Positions 8,110 through 16,650 of a stretch of 64,000 nt of DNA are shown piece after piece. The notes under the pieces are model-generated. The model was not told the origin of the DNA, did not search any database, and saw only the letters and a program-made list of their open reading frames with translations. Each line of letters starts with the position of its first letter. Position 1 is the first letter of the stretch. This DNA is from Candidatus Kuenenia stuttgartensis (GTDB lineage: Bacteria; Planctomycetota; Planctomycetia; Pirellulales; UBA1268), in the NCBI GenBank assembly GCA_945891385.1, contig CAMDDJ010000015.1, positions 1 through 64,000 on the forward strand, written 5' to 3'. The position numbers and the translations under genes were made by a program.

Positions 8110-9441
8110 TCACGGTTCCGCAAGGGGCCTAGCCCAGTGGCCAGTGCGATACTCGCGGCCGAGCAAGGCGGTCGCCTCCGCATCGCCTGCGATCAGCCCG
8201 GTCGGGGTATCGATCGTGAGGCTGCGGCCCAGCCGGACGGCGATGTTGCCGTAGTGCACCAGAGCCACCGAGAGAAAGGCCTCGTCCATGTCGGCCCGGG
8301 GTTCGCGGCGGTCGCGGATGGCCGCTACGAAGTCGGCCTGATGGCTGCCCTCGAGGGATGGCGTACCCGGGGCCGGCACCTCCTGCCGCTTGTTCCTGCC
8401 GTCGAGGAGTTCAAGCTTCCCCCGCTTGCTCACGAACAGCATGCCGTCGGTGCCCTGGAACTCCACCCCGCTGTCGCAGTTGTGCGGGTAGTTGCCCGAC
8501 CAGAGCCGCATTTCGAAGAGCAGCTGCCGGGGGTGCCCGCCGGGCCGATCGGCGGGAAACTCGAAGGCGAGGCTGGCAGTGTCGGGAAACTCCTGGTCGT
8601 CATCGAAGTGGTACTTTCCCCCGAGGCCCGCCACACGAGCAGGCAGGCTGTCGACGCCGAGGCCCCAGCGGGCATAGTCGAGTTCGTGGGTGCCGTCGTT
8701 GCCGATGTCACCGCAGCCGAAGATGTGCCACCACCGCCAGTGGTAATGAAAGCGATTTGCTTGGAACGGCACCAGGGGTGCGGGGCCGACCCAGAGGTCG
8801 TAGTCGACGCCTGGCGGCGGTGACGACGGCTGGTCGTGGCCGATGCTCTCCCGGCGTTGAATATTCCACGCCTTTGCCACGAGCACGTCGCCGATCACCC
8901 CGTCACGGAGCAGATGGACCGCGTGGGCGATCAGCGGATTGGATCGGCTCTGGGTGCCATGCTGCACGACGAGGCCGCTCTGGCGGGCGGCGGAGCGAAG
9001 GAATTCGGCCTCCTGGAAGGTGTGGCTGCACGGTTTTTCCAGGTAGACGTGCTTCCCGGCCGCGAGGGCCAGCAGGGCGGCCGGGGCGTGCCAGTGGTCA
9101 GGGGTGGCGATGATCACGGCGGCGAGGTCTGGGCGGTCCAGCAGCCAGCGAAAGTCGGCCACGGACTCCCCTGCCCCGCACTCGACAGCCGCAGCATCAG
9201 CCCGCGTGGCGTCGGGGTCGCAGACGGCCGAGATGCTGACGCCTGGAACGGCCGCCATCGCCTTGGCCACGCTCCGGCCCTGCCGGCCGCAGCCGATCAG
9301 GCCGACCCGCAGGGGCTCGAGGTTGGTGGCTCGGCTCGCGGCAGGAGCCGCTCCGAGTGCCAGAGTCGCGGTCGCGGAGACTCCGCGGAGGAAGTCCCGC
9401 CTCGTCGGAGCCGATCGGGGCTGATCGAGGTTCCATCCCAT
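8110..9441 (-). CDS. Tat-exported Gfo/Idh/MocA oxidoreductase
   Basis: Protein of 443 aa. A twin-arginine signal (TRRDFLRGVSAT) precedes an Ala-rich hydrophobic segment. The Rossmann fold starts at LRVGLIGCGRQGRSVAKAM; IATPDHWHAPAALLALAAGK and YLEKPCSHT follow and keep the classic EKP motif. The C-terminal part has the dehydrogenase-type sheet domain (HIFGCGDIGNDGTHELDYAR). It is a nucleotide-dependent sugar oxidoreductase exported folded by Tat, a common planctomycete arrangement. The substrate cannot be read from the sequence. It lies upstream of the LacI gene with a 59-nt gap. Confidence 0.88.
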   Translation of the reverse strand: MGWNLDQPRSAPTRRDFLRGVSATATLALGAAPAASRATNLEPLRVGLIGCGRQGRSVAKAMAAVPGVSISAVCDPDATRADAAAVECGAGESVADFRWLLDRPDLAAVIIATPDHWHAPAALLALAAGKHVYLEKPCSHTFQEAEFLRSAARQSGLVVQHGTQSRSNPLIAHAVHLLRDGVIGDVLVAKAWNIQRRESIGHDQPSSPPPGVDYDLWVGPAPLVPFQANRFHYHWRWWHIFGCGDIGNDGTHELDYARWGLGVDSLPARVAGLGGKYHFDDDQEFPDTASLAFEFPADRPGGHPRQLLFEMRLWSGNYPHNCDSGVEFQGTDGMLFVSKRGKLELLDGRNKRQEVPAPGTPSLEGSHQADFVAAIRDRREPRADMDEAFLSVALVHYGNIAVRLGRSLTIDTPTGLIAGDAEATALLGREYRTGHWARPLAEP

Positions 9442-9581
9442 CGTCGCCGCTCTCTGGTCTGCACAGTCAACGGTCTACTGCCGGGTCTCACCCGCGTACG
9501 AATCAAGCATCGACAGTACCTGATCGAGATTCCCGCCCGGCCCTCTGGATTGGCGCAACTGCGGCCACCCGTTGCACGACC

Positions 9582-10853
9582 TCAGTCGGCTCGTTCCTGG
9601 GCCGGGGCGAACCAGATGACCACCATGCCCAAGGCGTAGACCAGCGAGAGCACGGCCCCGACTCGGGCGTAGTCGGCACCGAAGGCGGTGAACAGCCAGC
9701 CGGAGGCGAGCACGCCGGCCGCGGTGAGAAACCGTCCCGCGTTGTAGGCAAGGCCCGCGCCGGTCGCCCTCATGGTCACCGGGAAGAGCTCCGGGAGGTA
9801 GACAGCGAGCCAGCCGAAGAACAGCGTGGAGATGACGCCCTGCACGAATACGACCGGGAGAAACGTCGCCTCGAGCGGGGCGGTGAGCGTGAACATCGCG
9901 AGGGTCGCGAGGGTCGCTCCGACGCTGATCAGGAAATAGCTCCGCCGTCGGCCGAGCCAGCCGGCGAGCTGGGCGCCGATGAAGCTGCCGATGATCGAGC
10001 CGGCGGCCCACCAGCCCTGGGTGATCGCCTTGTAGGCCGCGTGGGTGCCCCCGCCCACCTTGTCGGCCCAGGGCACCATCCACTTGCTGGCGGACCAGGC
10101 TCCGACCATCGGAATGCCGCTTACGAGGATCGCTGCCAGCGTGATCCCGATGAGCCCGGCCGAGAATAGCGAGCGAATCGGCGCGTGGGCTCGGGTCGAC
10201 GCACCGCCGGCGAGCCGCCGGCGGTGCATGGCCAGCCACTGCGGTGACTCGGGCAGCGCCAGGAGCACGATCACGCCCAACAGGGCAGGGGCTCCGGCCA
10301 GTTGAAACACCCACCGCCAGGAGTCGGGCGTCAGCGGCCAGATCCGGGCCAGTTGGGCGAGCAGCAGAATGCCCGTGTTGAGCCCGGCCGCCATCACCCC
10401 AGACACGGTGGGCTTCGACGCGTTCGGCCAACTCTCGGCCACCAGGGCGATGCCGTTGGGCCACATGCCCCCCACGCCGAGGCCGACGAGAAACCGCAGC
10501 GCCAGCATCTGCTCCTGGGATGTGACGAAGCCGCCGAGGGCCGCGCACACGGAGTAAAAGAGGATGCTGACGCCCATGGCCCGGCTGCGGCCGATGCGAT
10601 CGCCCAGGTTGCCGAGCACCACGCCGCCCACCGCCGCCCCGAGCATCAGGGCCGCGGTGAACCAGGCAAACCACTGGCCACCGAGTTCCTTCGTATAGGC
10701 ATCCCCCAGCAGGCTCTGCGAGACCGACAGCGAGGCGACCGGCATCAGCCCGAGCTCGACGCCGTCGAAGAGCAGGCCGAGAAACGCGGCCGCCAGCACG
10801 GCGCCGCGGGCAAGCGGTCTCAGAGGAGCGACGGACTCGGGAGAGGCTGGCAT
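9582..10853 (-). CDS. MFS sugar/organic-acid transporter
   Basis: Protein of 423 aa with about 12 hydrophobic segments. The MFS motif between helices 2 and 3 reads GNLGDRIGRSRAMG, and RFLVGLGVGGMWPNGIAL fits the sugar/metabolite:proton symporter subfamily. A central hydrophilic loop (MHRRRLAGGASTRAHAPI) separates the halves; VYLPELFPVTMRATGAGLAY is typical of SV2/aromatic-acid/sugar symporters. It probably imports the substrate of this cluster. Start 10853 is chosen because AGGA lies 8 nt upstream; an ATG at 10862 is an alternative that adds three residues. Confidence 0.85.
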   Translation of the reverse strand: MPASPESVAPLRPLARGAVLAAAFLGLLFDGVELGLMPVASLSVSQSLLGDAYTKELGGQWFAWFTAALMLGAAVGGVVLGNLGDRIGRSRAMGVSILFYSVCAALGGFVTSQEQMLALRFLVGLGVGGMWPNGIALVAESWPNASKPTVSGVMAAGLNTGILLLAQLARIWPLTPDSWRWVFQLAGAPALLGVIVLLALPESPQWLAMHRRRLAGGASTRAHAPIRSLFSAGLIGITLAAILVSGIPMVGAWSASKWMVPWADKVGGGTHAAYKAITQGWWAAGSIIGSFIGAQLAGWLGRRRSYFLISVGATLATLAMFTLTAPLEATFLPVVFVQGVISTLFFGWLAVYLPELFPVTMRATGAGLAYNAGRFLTAAGVLASGWLFTAFGADYARVGAVLSLVYALGMVVIWFAPAQERAD

Positions 10854-10905
10854 AGCTGCCATCCTGCGGGACACGCCCCACGCGGTCAAACCAGGCCGCG
10901 TTGGA

Positions 10906-12168
10906 TCAGCGGATGAGGGCCGTGCCGGTCGAGTCCCCCGCGAGCTGACCGAGCCGCGGCAAGACCGCCTCGTCGAGCAGGACGACGACCGTACCGCCGC
11001 AGCCGCCGCCGCTGACCCGGGCGCCGTAGAAGCCCGCGGCGGGGCCGAGCGATTGCACCGCTGCGACCATCGCATCGGTCTCCGAGGTTCCCAGCCCGAT
11101 GGATGAGTAGCCCCGATGAGATTCGCAGAGCAACTCGCCCAGCATCCGTGGGATGTCCCGCGCCGAGTCGGTGGAGTCGGCTCCGCGACGGAGCAGGTCC
11201 GCAGCGACCGTCGCCCGGGCGTTCTCGCCCACGGCAAAGGCCGCCGCAGCCCGCACCGGGTACGTCAGCCCTGCCTCGATCGCTGAGACCGCATCCGCGA
11301 CGCTGCCGTGCTGCTCGAGAAATGCATGGCCCGGCATCGCATCCGGCAGGACGTCGTGGCCGATGCCGGACAGAGCCGACGGGGCCACGTCGGTGAGGTA
11401 TTCAAGGGGCACTCCCATGGTTGCCGCGAGGATCTGCTTGGCCATGAAGGCCGCGGTTCGGGCCGTGCGGTACGGCGATCCGCTGACGGCGTGGGCGACG
11501 CCGCTCGGCCAACCCGCCGCGACCACCCCGGACGGCAGCGGCAGCGCTTCGCCGAGGAGGTCGGGCCGGCACCGAATCGGGAGCAGCATCCCCGGCCGGC
11601 CGTGGGCGGATGCCAGTTGATCCATCAGGCCGCAGGGCGCCCCCACGATCTCGTTCTCCGCCCGCTGGGCCAGCCGGGCCAACTCGGTGCCCGAAAAATG
11701 GAAGCCGGCCCACTGCTCGAGCGCGCGGAGCGTGGCGACCTCGAGGGCAGCGCTCGAGCTGACGCCCATCGACACCGGGACGTCCGAAGCGACGTCGAAC
11801 ATGAGCCCGCTTGTCGGCTGCCAGGCGGCGTGGTGGGCATAGAGCACGAGGCAGCCGAGCGGATACCGGGCCCAGGCGGGAACGCCCTGTTCGTCGAGCC
11901 ATGCGCGGCCCACCGAGGCAGGATCGGCGGCAGTCATCAGCGTCGCCCATGCGGGAGCCTGCACCACGACCGATCGGGCCTCACCGGCATGGCCGCTCGT
12001 GAGTCGCAGCACAGGCTCGTCGCTGTCAGAGATCCGCACCCGGGTGGTGGCAGCGAGCGGCGTCTGCAGCACGAGGGAGCCGCTGTAGTCGGCCACCCCG
12101 CCGAGCACGTCGAGCCGGCCCGGGGCCTCGCCGACCACGACTCCACGCCCGGGATCGCCCCGGCTCAT
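10906..12168 (-). CDS. GHMP sugar kinase, galactokinase/L-arabinokinase-like
   Basis: Protein of 420 aa. The N-terminal substrate motif is PGRLDVLGGVADYSG (residues 16-30) rather than the galactokinase consensus GR-N-IGEH-DY. The GLDV/GGxADYSGS form is what I recall from plant L-arabinokinases. The ATP-binding motif PVSMGVSSSAALE is at 131-143, and a C-terminal GHMP motif reads VSGGGCGGTVVV. It should phosphorylate a sugar at C1. Its stop is 52 nt before the MFS start and its start overlaps the phosphatase-family stop by 4 bp. The partner GalT suggests a nucleotide-sugar (Leloir-like) route. Which sugar is used is open. Confidence 0.8.
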   Translation of the reverse strand: MSRGDPGRGVVVGEAPGRLDVLGGVADYSGSLVLQTPLAATTRVRISDSDEPVLRLTSGHAGEARSVVVQAPAWATLMTAADPASVGRAWLDEQGVPAWARYPLGCLVLYAHHAAWQPTSGLMFDVASDVPVSMGVSSSAALEVATLRALEQWAGFHFSGTELARLAQRAENEIVGAPCGLMDQLASAHGRPGMLLPIRCRPDLLGEALPLPSGVVAAGWPSGVAHAVSGSPYRTARTAAFMAKQILAATMGVPLEYLTDVAPSALSGIGHDVLPDAMPGHAFLEQHGSVADAVSAIEAGLTYPVRAAAAFAVGENARATVAADLLRRGADSTDSARDIPRMLGELLCESHRGYSSIGLGTSETDAMVAAVQSLGPAAGFYGARVSGGGCGGTVVVLLDEAVLPRLGQLAGDSTGTALIR

Positions 12169-13211
12169 GACGGCTGCTCCGGAGCGGGGTCGTTCTGGGC
12201 GAGCTCTTCACGGATCAGCCGCTGAAGGATCGGCCGCACCTGGGCCGCGAGCGTCTCGTTGCCGTAGCCCATCCAGGACACCGGAGACGTGGTGTCGAGC
12301 GGCACGTCGAGGGGCCTGCCGAAGGGATCCTCGACGAGGCCCCCCGATTCGTCGAGCAGCAGGCAGGTGCAGATGTCATAGGGATGGCAGACCAGTGACG
12401 ACTCGAGGCCGAGCCAGGCATGGACCAGCGGCCGCAGGTCGCCGAGCATCCGGTCGTGGCCGGTCATCAACTCGTAAAGCTGCCCTCCGGTGGTCATGTA
12501 CTGGTCGTCGAAGACCACCGGCGAGGCCGACTGCCCCAGCCCGTACAGGGCCTCCCAGAGCGACTCCTCGATCCGCGCGAGCGTTGTCTTGCCCTCGGGG
12601 AAGAATTTGGCGATCGAGGCAAAGCCGTGGCGGAAGTCGGTGGCTTGCGAGGGCCGCAGGGCGAGCGGCTCGCGGTGGCCGCTGCGGACGTCGCACCGAT
12701 CAGCGACGAGTCCGCGCGGGCCGCAGCCGCGGATCCCGCTGATCTGATCCGACGCCCATTGCTTGGTCGTCGGCAACTCCGTCATCGCGGCCACGACGAT
12801 GTCGCCGAGCCGCGTGCCCTCCGCTCGCCGCCGCGCCAGGCCGGCGAGCATCCAGGCCGACCGCTTGTCGTACATCAGGTTGCGGGTGCCGTCGATCGGG
12901 TCGAGGATGCAGACAAACTCGCAGGCCGCCGCCGCCGTGCCCCGCGGGAACGTGTGGGCATCGCCTCCCTCGGCCCCCTCCATCACGAGTTCCACCGGAT
13001 GGTCGGCCGGCCAATAGGCCGCGAACCACTCGAGGATCACCGCCTCGCTCACCTTGTCGATCTGATAGATCGTGTCGGCGACGGTGATCTCGGCGACGGC
13101 CGCGAGGTCGTCGGTCGATCGCTCGTGCCGCGCGGTGACGAGTTTCGCCCGCACGGCCTCCTGGAGCTGACAGAGAAGTGAACGGAATTGATCCAGCGGG
13201 TGTGCGGTCAT
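12165..13211 (-). CDS. Inositol monophosphatase-family phosphatase
   Basis: Protein of 348 aa, longer than the usual 260-280 aa for the family. It has the metal-binding signature LDPIDGTRN (residues 103-111), an upstream acidic residue region (LVMEGAEGG) and a C-terminal metal Asp region (CHPYDICTCLLLDESGG) that departs from the usual W-D pattern. Members hydrolyse phosphate esters of inositol, sugars or 3'-phosphoadenosine compounds with Mg2+. Sandwiched by 4-bp overlaps between the kinase and GalT, it most likely acts on a sugar phosphate of the same pathway. Confidence 0.75.
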   Translation of the reverse strand: MTAHPLDQFRSLLCQLQEAVRAKLVTARHERSTDDLAAVAEITVADTIYQIDKVSEAVILEWFAAYWPADHPVELVMEGAEGGDAHTFPRGTAAAACEFVCILDPIDGTRNLMYDKRSAWMLAGLARRRAEGTRLGDIVVAAMTELPTTKQWASDQISGIRGCGPRGLVADRCDVRSGHREPLALRPSQATDFRHGFASIAKFFPEGKTTLARIEESLWEALYGLGQSASPVVFDDQYMTTGGQLYELMTGHDRMLGDLRPLVHAWLGLESSLVCHPYDICTCLLLDESGGLVEDPFGRPLDVPLDTTSPVSWMGYGNETLAAQVRPILQRLIREELAQNDPAPEQPS

Positions 13212-14287
13212 GGAGCGGGTTCGGTGGGTGTGGCGACGGGGTCCGGACTCGGTCGCTTGTAGTGCGGGCCGCCGGCGGCGCGGAGTTCGGCCGCCTTCTC
13301 GTCGGGATTCGACTCGTTGGTCATCGAGCCGCCGCCGATTTCGGGACCAGCCAGATACTTGAGCGTGTCGGGGGTACGCAGCGGCGGATGAAACTCGACG
13401 TGGAAGGGAAAGGCGGCGTAATCACCGCCATCGGTCGGAGCCTGGTGGATCGCCATCACATAGGGCATCGGCATCCGCCAGAGATTGTCGTAGCGGATGG
13501 CCACCTCCCGGAGCATGCTGGCAAGCGCTGCCCGTTCGGATGCGGCCAGATCGACGAGGGACGTCAGCTGCCGCCGCGGGAGCACGAGCACCTCGTAGGC
13601 ATATCGGGCAAACCAGGGCACGCAGGCGACGAACGCGTCGTTCTCGGCGACCACCCGGGGGCCGGCCAACTCCCGGGCGAGGATCCCTTGGCCCAGGAAC
13701 TCGCCCGTGCGGGCCTGATGCCGCCGGCTGCTCTCAACCTCGCGGACGGCATGGCCGTAGACGAGGCCGCCCGCATAGATCTGGCAGTGCGGATGCGGAT
13801 TGCTCGTGCCCACAGCCGAGCCCTTGTTTTCGAAGATCAGCACATGGTTGACGTCGGGCCGGACGGCGAGCGCGGCCGTGCGTTCGGCCCAGAGATCCAC
13901 CACGGCGGTCACCTCGGCGGGTGTCAACCCCGCCATCGTCTTGGCGTGGTCGGGGTGGTAGCAGACCACCTCGGCGGTTCCGACCGCGGGCCGGCGGCGA
14001 TAAAGGTCGTCCGCGGTCTGACTGTCGGACCAGTCAGGCGCGTCGGAGCCGAAACAGGGCAGGTCGTTGGGGAACCAGTAGACGCCCCGGTACGGCGGAT
14101 TCACGCCGCCAAGCCGCTGGTTTCCCGGGCAGAGCGCGCAGGTTGGATCGTAGGAGTCCGGGGCGACATCGGCCGCCTTCAGCTCGCCGATCCAGGGCCG
14201 GCCGCCCCGATGGGCCGTGAACAGCACCCATTCCTCGCGCAGCGGATGCCAGCGCTGCTCCCAGATCGGCTCCGGCGGTGGTGGCAT
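13208..14287 (-). CDS. galT: Galactose-1-phosphate uridylyltransferase-type enzyme
   Basis: Protein of 359 aa in the HIT-like GalT family. It has the active-site triad SNPHPHCQI (HPH at about 165-167, with the second His as the probable nucleophile), a CALC zinc pair near residue 50, and the GalT-like segment WVLFTAHRGGRPWIGEL. The enzyme transfers UMP between UDP-glucose and a sugar-1-phosphate. The start ATG at 14287 is used because the in-frame codon 18 nt upstream is TTG. It is the first gene of the kinase-phosphatase set and is transcribed divergently from the isomerase at 14371. The linked kinase is arabinokinase-like, so the sugar may not be galactose. Confidence 0.85.
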   Translation of the reverse strand: MPPPPEPIWEQRWHPLREEWVLFTAHRGGRPWIGELKAADVAPDSYDPTCALCPGNQRLGGVNPPYRGVYWFPNDLPCFGSDAPDWSDSQTADDLYRRRPAVGTAEVVCYHPDHAKTMAGLTPAEVTAVVDLWAERTAALAVRPDVNHVLIFENKGSAVGTSNPHPHCQIYAGGLVYGHAVREVESSRRHQARTGEFLGQGILARELAGPRVVAENDAFVACVPWFARYAYEVLVLPRRQLTSLVDLAASERAALASMLREVAIRYDNLWRMPMPYVMAIHQAPTDGGDYAAFPFHVEFHPPLRTPDTLKYLAGPEIGGGSMTNESNPDEKAAELRAAGGPHYKRPSPDPVATPTEPAP

Positions 14288-14297
14288 GGACGGGTTG

Positions 14298-14366
14298 GGG
14301 TACAACGAGGACGAAGCTCATTGCCAAAAGTGCGGGAACGATGAGCCACTGCCCTTCGTTGTACCC
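14298..14366. promoter_or_regulatory. Inverted repeat in the divergent galT/isomerase promoter region
   Basis: GGGTACAACGA at 14298-14308 is repeated inverted as TCGTTGTACCC at 14356-14366, and inside it GCTCAT (14316-14321) pairs with ATGAGC (14341-14346). The repeat spans almost the whole 83-bp gap between two divergent starts. It may be a pair of operator half-sites or a looping repressor site. No clear -10/-35 pair was identified. Confidence 0.5.
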
Positions 14367-14370
14367 TCGT

Positions 14371-15207
14371 ATGAAATCCGCCGTCACTATCAGCCTCGTG
14401 CCCGAGGCCGTCCGCGGGCCGTTCGTGTTCCACTGTCCCGGTGGAACGGGGCTCTCGTTGGCCACGGCCTGCCGGGACGCAGCCGACCTCGGTTTCGACG
14501 CCGTGGAGATCTTCGCCGCCGATGCTGAGCATTTTCCCCGGCCCGAGCTGCGGGCACTGTGCGAGAAACACGGGATGGCGGTCGCCGCCGTGGGAACCGG
14601 GGCTGGTTGGCTGAAACACGGCCTCTCGCTGACCGAACCCGATCACGCGCGTCGCGCTGCCGCGGTCGAGTTCGTCCGCAGGATCATCGCCGTGGCCGCG
14701 GAATGCGACGCTCCGGTGATCATCGGCTCGATGCAGGGGCGTTCGGCAGCGGGCGGCGACCGCCCGGCCGCCCTGGGGCATTTGGCCGAGTCGCTCCGCA
14801 CCCTGTCGGCGACCGCCGCGGCGGTCGGGCAGCCGCTCCTCTACGAGCCGCTCAACCGCTACGAGACCGATCTCTTCAATCGGCAGGCCGAGGCCGCCGC
14901 CTTCCTCGAGGCCGAGTCGCTGGCCCAGGTCAGGCTCCTCTGCGATCTCTTCCATATGAATATCGAGGAGGCAGACCCCGCCGCCACGCTCGCCTCCCTG
15001 GGGACGCGGGTGGGCCATGTGCATTGGGCCGATTCCAATCGCCGCGCCATGGGGCTGGGGCACACCCAGCCCGGACCGATCGTGGCCGCCTTGGCGGCGA
15101 CCGGCTTCGGCGGCTACCTTTCGGCCGAGGTGTTTCCGCTCCCGACCGACGCGGCCGCCGCCCGGGCCAGCATCGAGAGTATCCGCCGTCACGCGTCCAC
15201 TCCCTGA
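14371..15207 (+). CDS. Sugar phosphate isomerase/epimerase (xylose isomerase-like TIM barrel)
   Basis: Protein of 278 aa. Features of the AP-endonuclease-2/xylose isomerase-like barrel are DLGFDAVEIF, LLYEPLNRYETDLFN (metal Glu), RLLCDLFHMNIEE (Asp/His metal ligands), GHVHWADSNR and GGYLSAEVFPL (final Glu). It probably interconverts keto- and aldo-sugars or epimerises them with a divalent metal, in the cytoplasm. The start ATG at 14371 directly follows the divergent promoter; earlier in-frame codons lie in that intergenic palindrome. It leads a five-gene plus-strand set with short gaps. Confidence 0.83.
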   Translation: MKSAVTISLVPEAVRGPFVFHCPGGTGLSLATACRDAADLGFDAVEIFAADAEHFPRPELRALCEKHGMAVAAVGTGAGWLKHGLSLTEPDHARRAAAVEFVRRIIAVAAECDAPVIIGSMQGRSAAGGDRPAALGHLAESLRTLSATAAAVGQPLLYEPLNRYETDLFNRQAEAAAFLEAESLAQVRLLCDLFHMNIEEADPAATLASLGTRVGHVHWADSNRRAMGLGHTQPGPIVAALAATGFGGYLSAEVFPLPTDAAAARASIESIRRHASTP

Positions 15208-15232
15208 CCCCGTTCCCGGAAGCCTGGTTCCC

Positions 15233-15685
15233 ATGCTCGACACGTCCCTCCTGCACCCCGAGATTCTCAGAGTGCTCGCCGCGGCCGGTCATCATGCCCG
15301 GGTGCTGATCGCCGATGGCAATTATCCGGCCAGTACAAAACGCGGCCCGCGGGCTGAACTCGTGTCGCTCCAGCTCTCGCCCGGCATTCCCACGGTCGCG
15401 CAGGTGCTGGCCGCGATCCTGGCGACGGTGCGGATCGACGAGGTGCACTGCATGGGCATCGATCGCGACGACGCCTATGCCGCGGCGACGCCGGGCGACC
15501 CGCCCGTCTGGGACGAGTACCGTCGGATCCTCACAGCCGCCGGCAGTTCCTGCGGGCTCGTGCCGATCGTGAAGTGGGATTTCTACGCGGCGGTCGAGTC
15601 GCCCGACCACGTGCTCACGATCCAGACCGCCGACACCCAGCCGTGGGCGAACCTGCTGCTCTCGCTCGGCTGTCGCACCTTCTAG
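15233..15685 (+). CDS. fucU: L-fucose mutarotase (RbsD/FucU family)
   Basis: Protein of 150 aa, the usual length for FucU. It begins MLDTSLLHPEILRVLAAAGH and continues with the conserved catalytic-His region GHHARVLIADGNYPA. Later segments EVHCMGIDRDDAY and SSCGLVPIVKWDFYAAV match the FucU/RbsD decameric fold. The enzyme interconverts alpha and beta anomers of L-fucose (or D-ribose for RbsD); the FucU side is favoured by the neighbours. The gap to the upstream isomerase gene is 25 nt and to the downstream reductase 24 nt, so they are probably one transcript. Confidence 0.85.
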   Translation: MLDTSLLHPEILRVLAAAGHHARVLIADGNYPASTKRGPRAELVSLQLSPGIPTVAQVLAAILATVRIDEVHCMGIDRDDAYAAATPGDPPVWDEYRRILTAAGSSCGLVPIVKWDFYAAVESPDHVLTIQTADTQPWANLLLSLGCRTF

Positions 15686-15709
15686 ACCCTCGAACTGGAG
15701 TTCGTTTTC

Positions 15710-16642
15710 ATGCAGACGAGGATCCTGGGCTCCACCGGCCTCGCCGTGCCGATCCTGTCGTTCGGCGCCTCGTCACTCGGCCAGGAGTTCCGCCGGATCA
15801 CGCTCGACGAGGCTCTGGCGAGCGTCCGTACGGCCCTCGACTGCGGCCTGTCCCTGATCGACACGAGCCCCTTCTACGGGCGGGGCATGAGCGAGGTCCT
15901 GTTGGGAATGGCCCTCCGCGAGGTTCCCCGACGTGACTATCTCCTGTGCACGAAACTCGGCCGCTACGACCTCGGCCACTTCGACTTCTCAGCCCGCCGG
16001 GTGGCCGAGAGCATCGACGTCTCACTCCATCGACTGGGCACCGACTATCTCGACATCGTGCTCTGCCACGACATCGAGTTCGTGCCCTTGCAGCAAATCG
16101 TCGACGAAACCCTGCCGGCGCTGCAGCGGGCCAAAGACGCAGGCAGGGTGCGGTTCATCGGCTTCAGTGGGTATCCGCAGAAGATTTTCCGCGTCATCTG
16201 CGACCAGTCCGATGTCGATTGCGTACTCAACTACAACCAATACACGCTCCAGAACACCCGCTTCGCCGAGGAGACGATTCCCTACCTTGCGGCCAAGGGC
16301 ATCGGCGCGATGAACGCCGGCCCCTTCAGCGCCCGCCTGCTGACCGACGCCCCGCTGCCCGCCTGGCTCAAGGAGCCGGAATCGGTGAAGGCAGCGGCTC
16401 GTGCGGCCGCCGACCTCTGCCGCCGGCGCGGCAGCTCGATCGCCAAGTTGGCCCTGCAGTTCTCGCTCGCCAATCCCGCAATCGCCACCACCGTGGCTGG
16501 CAGTGCCAATCCGGCCAACATCCGCGGCTGGGCCGACTGGGCGGCCGAGCCCATCGACGCGACGCTCCTCGCCGAGGTGCAGGCGATCTTCAAGCCGGTG
16601 CATGACATCGGGCACCTCGAGGGTCTCCCGGAGAACAATTGA
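15710..16642 (+). CDS. Aldo/keto reductase, L-fucose/L-galactose dehydrogenase-like
   Basis: Protein of 310 aa. The AKR catalytic set is visible: Asp and Tyr in LIDTSPFYGRG (about D51, Y56), Lys in LLCTKLGRYD (about K82) and His in DIVLCHDIEF. The NADP-site region AKLALQFSLANPAIATTVAG is at the C-terminus. Overall it resembles the AKR group that includes L-galactose and D-threo-aldose/L-fucose dehydrogenases. With FucU before it and a lactonase-type amidohydrolase after it, oxidation of a sugar to its lactone is the likely role. Confidence 0.82.
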   Translation: MQTRILGSTGLAVPILSFGASSLGQEFRRITLDEALASVRTALDCGLSLIDTSPFYGRGMSEVLLGMALREVPRRDYLLCTKLGRYDLGHFDFSARRVAESIDVSLHRLGTDYLDIVLCHDIEFVPLQQIVDETLPALQRAKDAGRVRFIGFSGYPQKIFRVICDQSDVDCVLNYNQYTLQNTRFAEETIPYLAAKGIGAMNAGPFSARLLTDAPLPAWLKEPESVKAAARAAADLCRRRGSSIAKLALQFSLANPAIATTVAGSANPANIRGWADWAAEPIDATLLAEVQAIFKPVHDIGHLEGLPENN

Positions 16643-16650
16643 GTCCATCC

